Part shown: positions 1 through 8,427 of the stretch, in pieces
Position numbering within the stretch: the first letter of the stretch is position 1
Layout of the letters: each line of letters begins with the position of its first letter
Source of the DNA: an uncultured Clostridium sp.
GTDB taxonomy: Bacteria; Cyanobacteriota; Vampirovibrionia; Gastranaerophilales; Gastranaerophilaceae
Direction of reading: 5' to 3'
NCBI GenBank assembly: GCA_905212085.1
Contig: CAJMDF010000009.1
Location: 1-54,053 of the forward strand
DNA: 54,053 nucleotides
Notes under the pieces: model-generated
The model's input: the letters and a program-made list of their open reading frames with translations, nothing else
Databases searched by the model: none
What the model was told of the DNA's origin: nothing
Program-made: the position numbers and the translations under genes

Positions 1-107
1 AGAGCTTTAAATTGCCCCCCCCCGACAACTGCATGCGTAGATAAATCAACACAATTATCTGCAAATTTGCAAGATTTTTGTACCTGCTCTACTTTAAATC
101 TTTTCAT
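1..107 (-). CDS. Truncated 5' end of an unidentified gene carrying a G9 tract
   Basis: A reverse-strand gene starts with ATG at 107 behind a good ribosome binding site (AAAGGAG, about 7 bases before the start) and runs off the window edge. The visible 35 residues begin MKRFKVEQVQKSCKFADN and then read through a run of nine G (plus-strand C9 at 15-23) as Val-Gly-Gly-Gly-Gln, in frame. No domain is visible in this stub. The other disrupted gene with such a tract here (33143) is a type IV prepilin whose tract lies in its leader peptide. By analogy this may also be a prepilin leader, but the FTLAE signature would lie outside the window, so that is a guess. The RBS and open frame make a real gene likely. 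Confidence 0.6.
   Translation of the reverse strand, partial: MKRFKVEQVQKSCKFADNCVDLSTHAVVGGGQFKA
15..23. repeat. C9/G9 homopolymer tract
   Basis: Nine consecutive C on the plus strand, read as G9 by the reverse gene at about codon 29. In G orientation the flanks are GTC before and CAA after. Runs this long are very unlikely by chance in DNA this AT-rich, and two more occur in the window (13431-13440, 33168-33177) with similar flanks. Confidence 0.9.
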
Positions 108-208
108 ATCTAGCTCCTTTCTTAATTTATTAACCTGTTATTTATCATACAATATTTACAAATTTTGCACAATAGTGTTAGAATTTATATAAACAAAGGA
201 GATAAATT

Positions 209-727
209 ATGGCTAATAAAATAATAATATTTTCAGGGAAACAGTATTCTGGCAAAGATACAGTCGCAAAAATTATGCTTGCAGAAATGAAAGATTACAA
301 AAGATGCGCAATGGGAGATATAATAAAACTTACATATGGAGCACAAAAAGGACTTACATATGAAGAAATTGAAAAAAACAAACCATTATACAGACAAGAT
401 TTAATCAATCTTGGCAATTGGGGACGTGCACAAGATCCTGATTACTGGCTAAAAAAGATTATAGAACAAGACGGAAATATTATGGTGACAGATGTAAGAG
501 TTCCTCATGAATATGAAGTATTTAAAAAAGCTGGGGCTATTACGATAAGAGTTGAAGCTTCTCGAGATACAAGAGCATCTCGAGGAGAATTAGTCGGGGA
601 AAATGATATTACAGAAATTGGACTCGATAATATCAAGGATTGGGATTATATAATCGAAAACAACTCTGATTATGAAACATTAAAAGAAAAAGTTTATACA
701 ATTATAAAAAAAATAAAAGAGGATTAA
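209..727 (+). CDS. P-loop kinase of the dNMP kinase / animal-type phosphomevalonate kinase group
   Basis: A 172-aa nucleotide-binding kinase. Residues 10-18 form a Walker A loop (GKQYSGKDT). A later VTDVRVPHEYE segment followed by IRVEASRDTRASRGE resembles the DxR and Arg-rich lid region of deoxynucleoside monophosphate kinases and of the animal-type phosphomevalonate kinase family, which share a fold. The substrate cannot be told from sequence; dNMP phosphorylation is the more likely role in a bacterium. The start is ATG at 209 behind AAAGGAG. The gene stands alone between a reverse gene and a convergent regulator, with a strong bidirectional terminator across its stop codon. Family membership is fairly secure, exact function is not. 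Confidence 0.7.
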   Translation: MANKIIIFSGKQYSGKDTVAKIMLAEMKDYKRCAMGDIIKLTYGAQKGLTYEEIEKNKPLYRQDLINLGNWGRAQDPDYWLKKIIEQDGNIMVTDVRVPHEYEVFKKAGAITIRVEASRDTRASRGELVGENDITEIGLDNIKDWDYIIENNSDYETLKEKVYTIIKKIKED

Positions 728-742
728 TAAAAATCCTCTTTT
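715..742. terminator. Bidirectional intrinsic terminator
   Basis: An 11-bp perfect stem (AAAAGAGGATT / AATCCTCTTTT) with a 6-base loop. It is followed by T-rich sequence on both strands and sits between the kinase gene (+) and the response regulator (-), so it can end both transcripts. Confidence 0.85.
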
Positions 743-769
743 ATTTTACAATATTAGCTTCTCAACAAA

Positions 770-1459
770 TTAGACCATACCCTCTTTAACAGCTTTTACT
801 GCAGCTTGTACTCTATCATTTACGCACATTTTTTGCAATATTGAGCAAACATGAGCTTTTGCAGTATGCACACTGACAATTAATTCTTTTGCTATTTCCG
901 TATTACTTTTACCTGATACAAGATGTTTCAACACTTCAAATTCTCTTTCTGTCAAAGGAACTCTACCTTCTGAACTTGATTTACTTGGCAAAATTCCAAC
1001 ATTATCAATTTTTGGCAAAGAATTAAGTGTCATTTGTGCAACCATAGGATCAATCCAACATACACCAATTGAAACATCCCTTACGACATCAGCCAATTTA
1101 TTCGGGTCAATATCTTTCAAACAATAAGCACTTGCACCTGAACTTAGAGCAGCAATTACCTCTTCGCATCTGTCATGAGAAGTTAGGGCTATAATTTTTG
1201 AATCAATATTCATTTCACGGCATTTAACCATAGCTTCAATACCGTTCATGCCCGGCAGACCTAAATCCATTAAAATAACATCAGGCTTATGTCTTTCGAT
1301 TAATTTCAAACCTTCGACTGCATCTTCAGCCTCAGTGACCACATTTATATCATCATTTGCATTTAATGCACAGCGCAGACCGACTCGTGTTAATTTAAAA
1401 TCTTCTACAATAATCACACTAATAGTTTTGGTTTCAGTTTCTGCCGTTTTTTGAGTCAT
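770..1459 (-). CDS. NarL/FixJ-family two-component response regulator
   Basis: A 229-aa regulator with an N-terminal receiver domain and a C-terminal LuxR-type helix-turn-helix. The acidic pair is E19-D20 and the phospho-acceptor is D65 in VILMDLGLPG; a conserved Lys follows near 115. The DNA-binding region is LTEREFEVLKHLVSGKSN onward, the standard LuxR HTH. No histidine kinase is nearby, so it is an orphan response regulator here. It faces the amylase-like gene across a 195-bp gap that holds a perfect 18-bp palindrome whose half-site matches the NarL heptamer pattern, so autoregulation and control of the neighbour are plausible. The start is ATG at 1459 with only a weak RBS (GTGGGG). Confidence 0.9.
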   Translation of the reverse strand: MTQKTAETETKTISVIIVEDFKLTRVGLRCALNANDDINVVTEAEDAVEGLKLIERHKPDVILMDLGLPGMNGIEAMVKCREMNIDSKIIALTSHDRCEEVIAALSSGASAYCLKDIDPNKLADVVRDVSIGVCWIDPMVAQMTLNSLPKIDNVGILPSKSSSEGRVPLTEREFEVLKHLVSGKSNTEIAKELIVSVHTAKAHVCSILQKMCVNDRVQAAVKAVKEGMV

Positions 1460-1540
1460 GTTTTTACCCCACTTTCATAACATTGCTTCTACATATCATC
1501 ATCGACATGACTATTAAAGAATATCTATGAGTGTTAATCC

Positions 1541-1558
1541 ATTACCCATATGGGTAAT
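1541..1558. promoter_or_regulatory. 18-bp perfect palindrome, candidate response-regulator operator
   Basis: ATTACCCATATGGGTAAT is self-complementary. Each half contains TACCCAT, which fits the NarL heptamer consensus TACYYMT, here with no spacer between halves. It lies between the divergent response regulator and GH13 genes, about 82 bp and 103 bp from their starts. No T-tract follows, so a terminator is less likely than an operator. Confidence 0.55.
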
Positions 1559-1660
1559 ATTATTGTAAAAAGTACAATTAATATTCAAATTATAAATTAT
1601 TTAATTATCATGATATAATATTTTTGAAATATAAATATTATAGTTTAAGGGAGTGTGGAA

Positions 1661-3955
1661 ATGTTTGAATTTCTTTTTGGAAAAAAGAATAGCAACCAAA
1701 ATGATAAAGTAATTAGATTAAATAAGATTTACGCAGATTTAAAAGCATCTTATCCTGCTAATAAAATCTCAGATGAAAGAAAAAAAGAGTTAAGCACTCT
1801 TATAAAAAAATACGGTTATTTACCATATCCATATGTAAAAGCCTTAGAAGAATTAACTCCTGAAGAAATTCTTTTCGGACTGGAATTAAAATGGAAAGAC
1901 AATAAAGTTTTTAACGGAAATGAATTTACCGTAACAGATGACAAAATAAGCGTTCTTGCCAGAAACAACATGAAAAATTCATCTTGGATTCAAAAAGAAG
2001 GGCATGACATAAAATTAATAAATCTTGCAGGACTTGGTGACGGTAATAAAACTAAAGATACAGGCAAATTTATTGATTGGTTACGTCAATTACTAATCCT
2101 GCCTACAGGGAATTTAGAAAACAACATTTTCAACACTACAATATATCTAATTCCATTCCACCCTAGAGAATTTGGCTGCGCTTATCTTCCTAAAAGTTCT
2201 GAAGTAAGTGAAAGACTATTTGATGAAAATATTGAAAAACTTACAGGCATGGATGCAAAAGAGCAGGTCCAAACATTTATTATGCTATCTCAATTAGCAG
2301 GACACCCCGTAATTTATGATATTTTACCGCAAACCGGAAGATTTTCAAAAGCTGTACTTGCAAATCCTGAAATTGCAAGATGGTTTGATATCAATATTTT
2401 AAATAAAGAATTAGACGCTAATATTGACAAAATTGCAAAAAATATGCCTGAATCTTTTGATGATGAAGATGTAGAACTTGTTAAAAATATTTATAAAGAT
2501 TCACAAAACGGCTCATCAGGCGATTTAAGCTCTCATTATAAAAATATCTATGATACATTTGACAGTTTAATGAATGAAGCTAAAAAAGAACTTTCAAATG
2601 TAATGATGAAAAAAGAAAATCAAGAAAAAATTCAAAAAAGAGCAAGAGATATTGTCGCAAAAATTCATGGATTTAAAAATAATCAAAAATTAACAGAAGA
2701 TGATATTACAAAACAAATAGATACAATACAAGAATTAATAAAAGAAGGTCTATGGCCTGCACCTGGTGGTGCTTGGTGTTCTGCTGGCGTTCCTATCTAT
2801 GATAAAATGAGTGAATGCGGCGGTTACCCGACTTTTAAACACTATGACTATAAAGGAGAAGACGTCACAAGTTTTGCAAATTTGGACTGCCAAACTCCAT
2901 ACTATTTCTGCTACTTGGAAAACGGTTCATTCAATACTCCTGTAATTGATTATTTTATAAACTACATGGTAAATCTTCAAAAAGATTACAATTTTGACGG
3001 ATATAGAGTTGATCACATTGACCACATTGTAGATAAAGTTTCAGAAAATCATGGGCGTCCAATCAGTTACAGAGCTCCAAGAGTAGTTTTAAATAAATTA
3101 AATAAAACAATGAAAAGTAAAATTCCATACTTTGGAACTCTTGCAGAATATATGTTATGGGATGATTACTTGAAAGAATATCATAAAGGTATGAACTTTG
3201 ACCTTTTATGGGGAAATGATATTGTATCACAATCAGAAAAAACTCCTGAAAAAATTACAGAAGATAATCAACATTTATTTAACTATAACGTTAATTTCAA
3301 AAAAGGTGAAAAACTATCGATATTAAAAACATATAACAACCAAGACGGAGAATTTAGATGTATTGACCAATACCCAGGACAATTAGGTGAAAATGGAGCT
3401 TTGTATAAATGGTTTAAATACAAATTCTTACCGGGCGGCAAATTTGCTCAACGTCCAATGTTATATGTAGATGGCGATGAAAGTTTTACAAAACGAGGCA
3501 TTGAAAGCGTAATAGGTGAAGAAATGTCAATGCCTAGAGAAAAGAATTACGACTTTTATAAAAAATTCAACGCTATAGACGTATTCGTAAAAAATAACTC
3601 TATAATCTCAAACGGAGAAGCTCAAATGATAATTCAAGACGATGATGGTTTCTCTTCTTGGATTATCTCAAAAGTTCCGGAAAAAACTGCATATCTTGTT
3701 GTCTCAAACTACAAGTACACAAATGAACGTGTTACAATGTTTGATGAAGACAATAAAAGTTATTCAGAAATAATGCACGGGCAACCGGTATTTGACAAAA
3801 CAATCAACCTACCATCAGATTATGTTATTTTAAAAGAATATTACATTGACAATGATGAATTCGTTTCAAATCCATTTGACACAGAAACTTCTACATTACA
3901 TTTTGACAAATTAGAAGCAAGCGAATTCAGAGTATATGAATTAAAAAGAGCATAA
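1661..3955 (+). CDS. GH13 (alpha-amylase superfamily) glycoside hydrolase-like protein
   Basis: A 764-aa protein with the four conserved regions of the GH13 barrel. Region I is YDILPQTGRFSK near residue 219; region II is GYRVDHIDH with the presumed nucleophile Asp near 451; region III is TLAEYMLW with the presumed acid/base Glu near 496; a region IV-like NNQDGE has Asp near 562. NQD replaces the usual NHD, so substrate binding may differ. There is no signal peptide, suggesting cytoplasmic glycogen or maltodextrin metabolism. I place the start at ATG 1661, because AAGGGAG is well spaced for it; an in-frame GTG at 1655 would be too close to the RBS. recN follows after 5 bp, so they are probably co-transcribed, although no functional link is obvious. 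Confidence 0.8.
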   Translation: MFEFLFGKKNSNQNDKVIRLNKIYADLKASYPANKISDERKKELSTLIKKYGYLPYPYVKALEELTPEEILFGLELKWKDNKVFNGNEFTVTDDKISVLARNNMKNSSWIQKEGHDIKLINLAGLGDGNKTKDTGKFIDWLRQLLILPTGNLENNIFNTTIYLIPFHPREFGCAYLPKSSEVSERLFDENIEKLTGMDAKEQVQTFIMLSQLAGHPVIYDILPQTGRFSKAVLANPEIARWFDINILNKELDANIDKIAKNMPESFDDEDVELVKNIYKDSQNGSSGDLSSHYKNIYDTFDSLMNEAKKELSNVMMKKENQEKIQKRARDIVAKIHGFKNNQKLTEDDITKQIDTIQELIKEGLWPAPGGAWCSAGVPIYDKMSECGGYPTFKHYDYKGEDVTSFANLDCQTPYYFCYLENGSFNTPVIDYFINYMVNLQKDYNFDGYRVDHIDHIVDKVSENHGRPISYRAPRVVLNKLNKTMKSKIPYFGTLAEYMLWDDYLKEYHKGMNFDLLWGNDIVSQSEKTPEKITEDNQHLFNYNVNFKKGEKLSILKTYNNQDGEFRCIDQYPGQLGENGALYKWFKYKFLPGGKFAQRPMLYVDGDESFTKRGIESVIGEEMSMPREKNYDFYKKFNAIDVFVKNNSIISNGEAQMIIQDDDGFSSWIISKVPEKTAYLVVSNYKYTNERVTMFDEDNKSYSEIMHGQPVFDKTINLPSDYVILKEYYIDNDEFVSNPFDTETSTLHFDKLEASEFRVYELKRA

Positions 3956-3960
3956 AATTT

Positions 3961-5613
3961 ATGATAAAACAGCTTAGAATAAAAGATTACATTTTAATAG
4001 ATGAACTCACTGCAAACTTTGATGAAAAATTAAATGTTATCACAGGTGAAACCGGTGCTGGAAAAAGTATATTGATAAATGCAATTGATATAGCTTTTGC
4101 TCCTCGTGTATCTAAAGATGTAATTAAACATGACAAAGAAAAAGCTGTAATTGAACTTGTTATTGAAAATACAAAACATGATTTAAGCAAATTGTTTGAA
4201 GAAAACGGTGTTGACAATTTTGGAACTGAAATTGTACTGACTAAAGAAATTACTCAAAATGGAGTCCGTTCAAGAGTAAATGGAACACTTGTTAATCAAG
4301 AATTCATAAAACATTTAAAATCATATTTTCTTGATATTCATTCTCAACACCAAACTTATGCTTTCATGCAGCCCAAATATCATATCAATCTTTTAGATAA
4401 CTATGCTAAAGAATCATATGGCAATAAACTCCAAGCTTATAGAGAGCAATTCAAAGAATATCAACACTTGCAATCTCAACTTGAGAACTTAAAAAATGCT
4501 TCAAACGCTACAGAAAGTCAGATGGAATTTTTACAATTCCAAATAAATGAAATAGACAGTGCAAATATTCAAAGCCCTACAGAAGATGAAGAATTAAATT
4601 CAGAACTTGAAGTATTAGAAAATGCAGAAAAATTAAAGGAACTCACAGGCACATCTTACTGGGCTATTAATGGAGATGACGGCTCAATAATTGAAGCTTT
4701 AGGCAAAATTAAACAAAACATCTCAAAAGCAGCATCTATGGATAAAAATTTAGAAGACTTAGAAAGCAATTTAATCGATGCAATTGAAAGATTAAAAGAT
4801 GTAGGTACTGATCTTAGAGATTACAGCCAAAATTTAGATAATGATACAGAAAGGCTTAATGAAATTCAAGAAAGATTATTCTTGCTTGATAAACTCAAAA
4901 GAAAATATGGCGGAACTTTAGAATCTGTTCTTGAAACTTTTGATAAATTATCTAAAGAATTAAATGCAATAGAATTCTCTACACAAAATATAGAAGAACT
5001 GGAAGCAAAAATCGAATCTACTCATAAAGAGTTAATGCATACCGCATCTGAAATAAGCGAAAGCAGACAAAATTATGCTCAAGTTTTATCTGTTCTAATC
5101 CAAGAGAAATTAGAAAAATTAGAACTCCCAAAAGCAAGATTTGAAATTTCAGTTGCCCAAAAAGATTTATGTCCTGATGGTATTGATAATGTTGAATTTT
5201 TAATTTCAACAAACGTGTCAGAGGATTTAAAACCTCTAGCCAAAGTCGCATCAGGAGGTGAAATTTCTCGTGTAATGCTTGCAATAAAATCTATTTTTGC
5301 ACAAAGTGATGATATAAATACCGTAATCTTTGATGAAATTGATACGGGAATTTCAGGCAAAGCTTCTCAAAGTGTTGCTGACGAAATTGTAGAATTATCA
5401 AAATACCATCAAATCATTTTAATTACACACCAAGCTATCATTGCATCAAAAGCTGATAAACATTTTTATGTAAGGAAATCTCAAAATGATGAAACAAAAG
5501 TTGAAGTGTATGTACTCACTGGAGAAAATAGAATTAAAGCACTAGCAGAATTAGCAGGCGGGGAAATAAACGAACAATCACTTGAATTTGCCAAATCATT
5601 AATTTTACAATAA
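3961..5613 (+). CDS. recN: DNA repair ATPase RecN
   Basis: A 550-aa SMC-like protein of normal RecN length for recombinational repair of double-strand breaks. The Walker A motif is GETGAGKS (residues 30-37). A coiled-coil middle of about 300 residues follows, then the ABC signature VASGGEISRVMLAIKSIF and Walker B VIFDEIDTGISG, followed by the D-loop and H-loop region (LITHQ). The two half-ATPase ends and central coiled coil are the RecN arrangement. The ATG comes 5 bp after the GH13 stop, and its RBS lies within the end of that gene. A terminator follows immediately. Confidence 0.95.
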   Translation: MIKQLRIKDYILIDELTANFDEKLNVITGETGAGKSILINAIDIAFAPRVSKDVIKHDKEKAVIELVIENTKHDLSKLFEENGVDNFGTEIVLTKEITQNGVRSRVNGTLVNQEFIKHLKSYFLDIHSQHQTYAFMQPKYHINLLDNYAKESYGNKLQAYREQFKEYQHLQSQLENLKNASNATESQMEFLQFQINEIDSANIQSPTEDEELNSELEVLENAEKLKELTGTSYWAINGDDGSIIEALGKIKQNISKAASMDKNLEDLESNLIDAIERLKDVGTDLRDYSQNLDNDTERLNEIQERLFLLDKLKRKYGGTLESVLETFDKLSKELNAIEFSTQNIEELEAKIESTHKELMHTASEISESRQNYAQVLSVLIQEKLEKLELPKARFEISVAQKDLCPDGIDNVEFLISTNVSEDLKPLAKVASGGEISRVMLAIKSIFAQSDDINTVIFDEIDTGISGKASQSVADEIVELSKYHQIILITHQAIIASKADKHFYVRKSQNDETKVEVYVLTGENRIKALAELAGGEINEQSLEFAKSLILQ

Positions 5614-5638
5614 AAAAGGAGCTATAAAACTCCTTTTA
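5614..5638 (+). terminator. Intrinsic terminator after recN
   Basis: An 8-bp stem AAAAGGAG / CTCCTTTT with an 8-base loop, just after the recN stop codon. The 3' arm ends in TTTTAT. Confidence 0.7.
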
Positions 5639-5696
5639 TGTTTAGGATATTTAAAATAAAAATTAAATTGTTGTGGCAAATATAATTAATAAATAC

Positions 5697-6665
5697 CTAA
5701 TCCTCAATAAAATCTCTGAAGTGCTGTAATTCCTTTTTCTCTCTGATTTTTGATAATGCGGAATCCTCAAGTTGACGAATTCGTTCTTTTGAATATCCCA
5801 TTATCTCACCTAATTGTTCTAATGTTTTAGGCGCTTCACCATTTATCCCAAAACGATAGGTTATAATCTTTTTTTCTCTTTCGGGTAAAGTTGATAATAA
5901 ATCCTCAATACTTCCTTTTAACGCATTATTTTTAGTTTGAATTTCTGGGGATCTGTAAGATTTATCCTCAATGTAATCTCCGATATTCAAATCATCTGTC
6001 ACTGGAGTTTCCAAACTTATCGGTTCTTTTATTATTGACTTTTTTATAGTCATAAGCTGTTTTGGTGTAATCCCCAACCCTTCAGCTACTTCCATATCTG
6101 TAGGTTCTCGTCCTAATTCAAAAGATAATGTCGTATACATCTTTTTATACTTTCTAATTTTATCTGTCATATGAACAGGAATTCTTATTGTTCTTGAATT
6201 ATTGGAAATTGCTCTTATAATCGTCTGTTTTATCCACCAAGTTGCATAAGTTGAAAATTTAAAATTCTTTGAATAATCAAATTTCTCTGCAGCTTTTATC
6301 AAACCTAAGGAGCCTTCTTGCACTAAATCCATAAATAAAACACCTTGTCCAATATATTTTTTTGCAATACTTACAACTAGTCGTAAATTTGCTTGAACGA
6401 GTTTTCTTTTTGCTATTTCTGCTTGAGATTTTTTCCCTTCCTTTATTTGTTTTCCAAGAGCTTTTTCCTCCTTTGAATTTAACAATTTTACTTTTCCAAT
6501 ATCTTTCAAATACATTTGCAAAATATCATCGTCATTGGATATTGAATTAAATGTTCTTGGTTCTTCAATATCATCATCATCAATTTCAATAAATTCCGTA
6601 CCAAACTGATACTCCGGTTTTAAATCTTTATACAAATCTTCTTCAATATATTTTGTAACAGCCAT
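5697..6665 (-). CDS. RNA polymerase sigma-70 family factor (group 1/2)
   Basis: A 322-aa sigma factor with regions 1.2 (DDDILQMYLKDIGKVKLLN), 2 (ANLRLVVSIAKKYIGQG, MDLVQEGSLGLIKAAEKFDY, FSTYATWWIKQTI), 3 (IRIPVHMTDKIRK) and 4 (LPEREKKIITYRFG, TLEQLGEIMGYSKERIRQLE). Region 1.1 is replaced by a short acidic N-terminus, as in cyanobacterial-type sigma factors and in group 2 factors. It could be the housekeeping sigma or a close non-essential relative; the window alone cannot decide. The consensus-like TTGACA / TATAAT promoters in this window are what such a factor would recognise. The gene stands alone on the reverse strand, with ATG at 6665. Confidence 0.92.
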   Translation of the reverse strand: MAVTKYIEEDLYKDLKPEYQFGTEFIEIDDDDIEEPRTFNSISNDDDILQMYLKDIGKVKLLNSKEEKALGKQIKEGKKSQAEIAKRKLVQANLRLVVSIAKKYIGQGVLFMDLVQEGSLGLIKAAEKFDYSKNFKFSTYATWWIKQTIIRAISNNSRTIRIPVHMTDKIRKYKKMYTTLSFELGREPTDMEVAEGLGITPKQLMTIKKSIIKEPISLETPVTDDLNIGDYIEDKSYRSPEIQTKNNALKGSIEDLLSTLPEREKKIITYRFGINGEAPKTLEQLGEIMGYSKERIRQLEDSALSKIREKKELQHFRDFIED

Positions 6666-6729
6666 TTAAATCCCTCATCTTCTACAAAATTGTCACACTT
6701 TTATTTTTTTTGACGTAGAATGAGAAATT

Positions 6730-6758
6730 TTGTTTCAAAGTCTATTTTTGTGTAAAAT
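6730..6758 (+). promoter_or_regulatory. Promoter placing the PHP gene start at or near +1 (leaderless)
   Basis: TTGTTT, a 17-bp spacer, then TAAAAT at 6753-6758. The ATG of the next gene begins 8 bases after the -10 hexamer, about where transcription would start, and no Shine-Dalgarno is present. This predicts a leaderless mRNA. Confidence 0.5.
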
Positions 6759-6765
6759 ATAAATT

Positions 6766-7920
6766 ATGGGAATTGTAAGTGAAAAAGATTTTATAGAACG
6801 CGTTAAAAAATTATCTGAAATATCTTTCAAACCTGGAGAAAGAAAAGATTTAAACATTTTAGATTCACATGATTTCAGGTATTTGGAATCCGGAGAGTTT
6901 GGAGCTAATTTACATATCCATTCTGAATATTCAGACGGTTCAATGTCAATTGATGAGCTTTTAGAAAATGCTCAAAAAATCACAGAAAAAAATCCAAACT
7001 TTTTACTTGCCCTCACAGACCATGACACAATAGACGGGACAAAAGAAATTACAAAAAAAATAGATAAATATAAAAGTGTAAATATTTGTCTTGGTGTTGA
7101 AATTTCAACAATTGGAATAAATTTTCCAAACCAAACGAAGCCTTCTCAGATACATATACTTGTCTATGGAATAGATCCGTTTGATGAAAAATTAAATAAT
7201 TATTTATCTCATAAAAGAGATTTAAAACTTCAACTCGCAAAAGCAACTATCGACAAATTAAATTCTGCACTGCCCGAATACAATTTTAATATTGAGGAAG
7301 CATCACAATGTCATATTATGATTAAAAAAGGTCAAGATGAAGTTGCACATCCTCTAAAAAAATATACTGCAGGAAAAATTCTACTCGACTATTATTTTCC
7401 TAATGCTGATTTCACTTATGATGAACCAATAAAAAAATACAAATATTTATTCAAAACAAGTAGTGAACCTTATTATAAAATTTATAAAAAAGCTCTTGAA
7501 ATGTATATCGGGCATGAGTTAGCTCAAATTCCAGAAACAATAGAAGAAAAAATTCAAATAGCAAGAGAAATATATATGCAATCTCACCCATCAATTGGTA
7601 ATATGCTTGAACCTTTTTCTTCTTTTGAAGAAGCAGTAGAATTTGTATCACAGCTAAATTCAGGAGTAATGTCAATTGCTCATCCAGCAAGAACAAAAGC
7701 TTATTGCCCAGAATTTTATACATACCTTTTTGAACATTTCAAAAAATACGGCAAAGATAAAGCATTATTCTACGAAGGTTACTACCAATCATATGAAGGC
7801 GATTATTATCAAAAATGGCAATCAAAAATTGATGAAGCAGCGAAAAGGTTTAACCTAATTAAAACAGGCGGACTTGATTCTCACGGAAAAAATATTATTA
7901 CAAGATGTCCGTATTCATAA
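6766..7920 (+). CDS. PHP-domain metal-dependent phosphoesterase
   Basis: A 384-aa protein of the PHP (polymerase and histidinol phosphatase) superfamily. It has the ordered metal-binding motifs NLHIHSEYSDGSMS, LTDHDTIDG, LGVEIS, MSIAHPAR and LDSHGKN. These His/Asp/Glu clusters bind two or three metal ions, and relatives hydrolyse nucleoside bisphosphates or 5' nucleotides of RNA. Length and motif order fit a stand-alone PHP phosphatase rather than a polymerase subunit. The start has no RBS but sits 8 bases after a -10 hexamer. The downstream small secreted protein gene begins 14 bp after the stop and is probably in the same transcript. Confidence 0.85.
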   Translation: MGIVSEKDFIERVKKLSEISFKPGERKDLNILDSHDFRYLESGEFGANLHIHSEYSDGSMSIDELLENAQKITEKNPNFLLALTDHDTIDGTKEITKKIDKYKSVNICLGVEISTIGINFPNQTKPSQIHILVYGIDPFDEKLNNYLSHKRDLKLQLAKATIDKLNSALPEYNFNIEEASQCHIMIKKGQDEVAHPLKKYTAGKILLDYYFPNADFTYDEPIKKYKYLFKTSSEPYYKIYKKALEMYIGHELAQIPETIEEKIQIAREIYMQSHPSIGNMLEPFSSFEEAVEFVSQLNSGVMSIAHPARTKAYCPEFYTYLFEHFKKYGKDKALFYEGYYQSYEGDYYQKWQSKIDEAAKRFNLIKTGGLDSHGKNIITRCPYS

Positions 7921-7934
7921 TAAGAAAGGGCAAA

Positions 7935-8336
7935 ATGATTAAAAGATTATTACCTATTTTTATACTTTTATTTATATTAGCATCAACAAAAGCACTCGCT
8001 GATGAAGGCTATGTGAGTCCTGAATCATATGCAGTAAATGAAGCTGACTTAATTGATTATATTGATGTTCCGCCACCAGCAAGACCAAATATTGATAATC
8101 TTGACAAACCTGTGAAAATAAAAAGACAAAAAGAAAGAAAAGTAAAAGAAGAAAAGCCTAAACCATATAAACGCGGACCTGTTTATCACATGGCAAAATG
8201 GTGGACTGATCAAAGATACAAAAGAGAAGAACCCCACCATGGTGAAAAGCATGAAATCAAAGTAAAACAACGCATGGAATATGAAAAACAACTTCTTGAA
8301 AAACAAGAAGAAAATCAAACTACACCTGAAGAATAA
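7935..8336 (+). CDS. Small secreted, highly charged protein of unknown function
   Basis: A 133-aa protein I do not recognise. It has a clear Sec signal peptide: MIKR, a hydrophobic core LLPIFILLFILAST and a likely cleavage after ALA before DEGYV. The mature part is short and hydrophilic, with a Pro-rich patch (VPPPARPN) followed by long Lys/Arg/Glu stretches, so it is probably extended and basic. I chose ATG 7935 because AAAGGG lies 4-5 bases before it; an earlier in-frame ATG at 7905 lies inside the upstream gene and would mask the signal peptide. It follows the PHP gene by 14 bp. Confidence 0.65.
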   Translation: MIKRLLPIFILLFILASTKALADEGYVSPESYAVNEADLIDYIDVPPPARPNIDNLDKPVKIKRQKERKVKEEKPKPYKRGPVYHMAKWWTDQRYKREEPHHGEKHEIKVKQRMEYEKQLLEKQEENQTTPEE

Positions 8337-8363
8337 CATATTTATTAACAAAAATTTTAAAAC

Positions 8364-8369
8364 TAGCAA
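8364..8369 (+). promoter_or_regulatory. TAGCAA box upstream of the J-domain gene
   Basis: TAGCAA followed by TAATTTTTATTTTT, ending 58 bp before the ATG at 8428, with TATATAA in between. It is one of eight such boxes in the window; see the finding on this element. Confidence 0.45.
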
Positions 8370-8427
8370 TAATTTTTATTTTTATTTTTAATTAATTATA
8401 TAAGGGAAAATATCAAAAGGTATTTCT

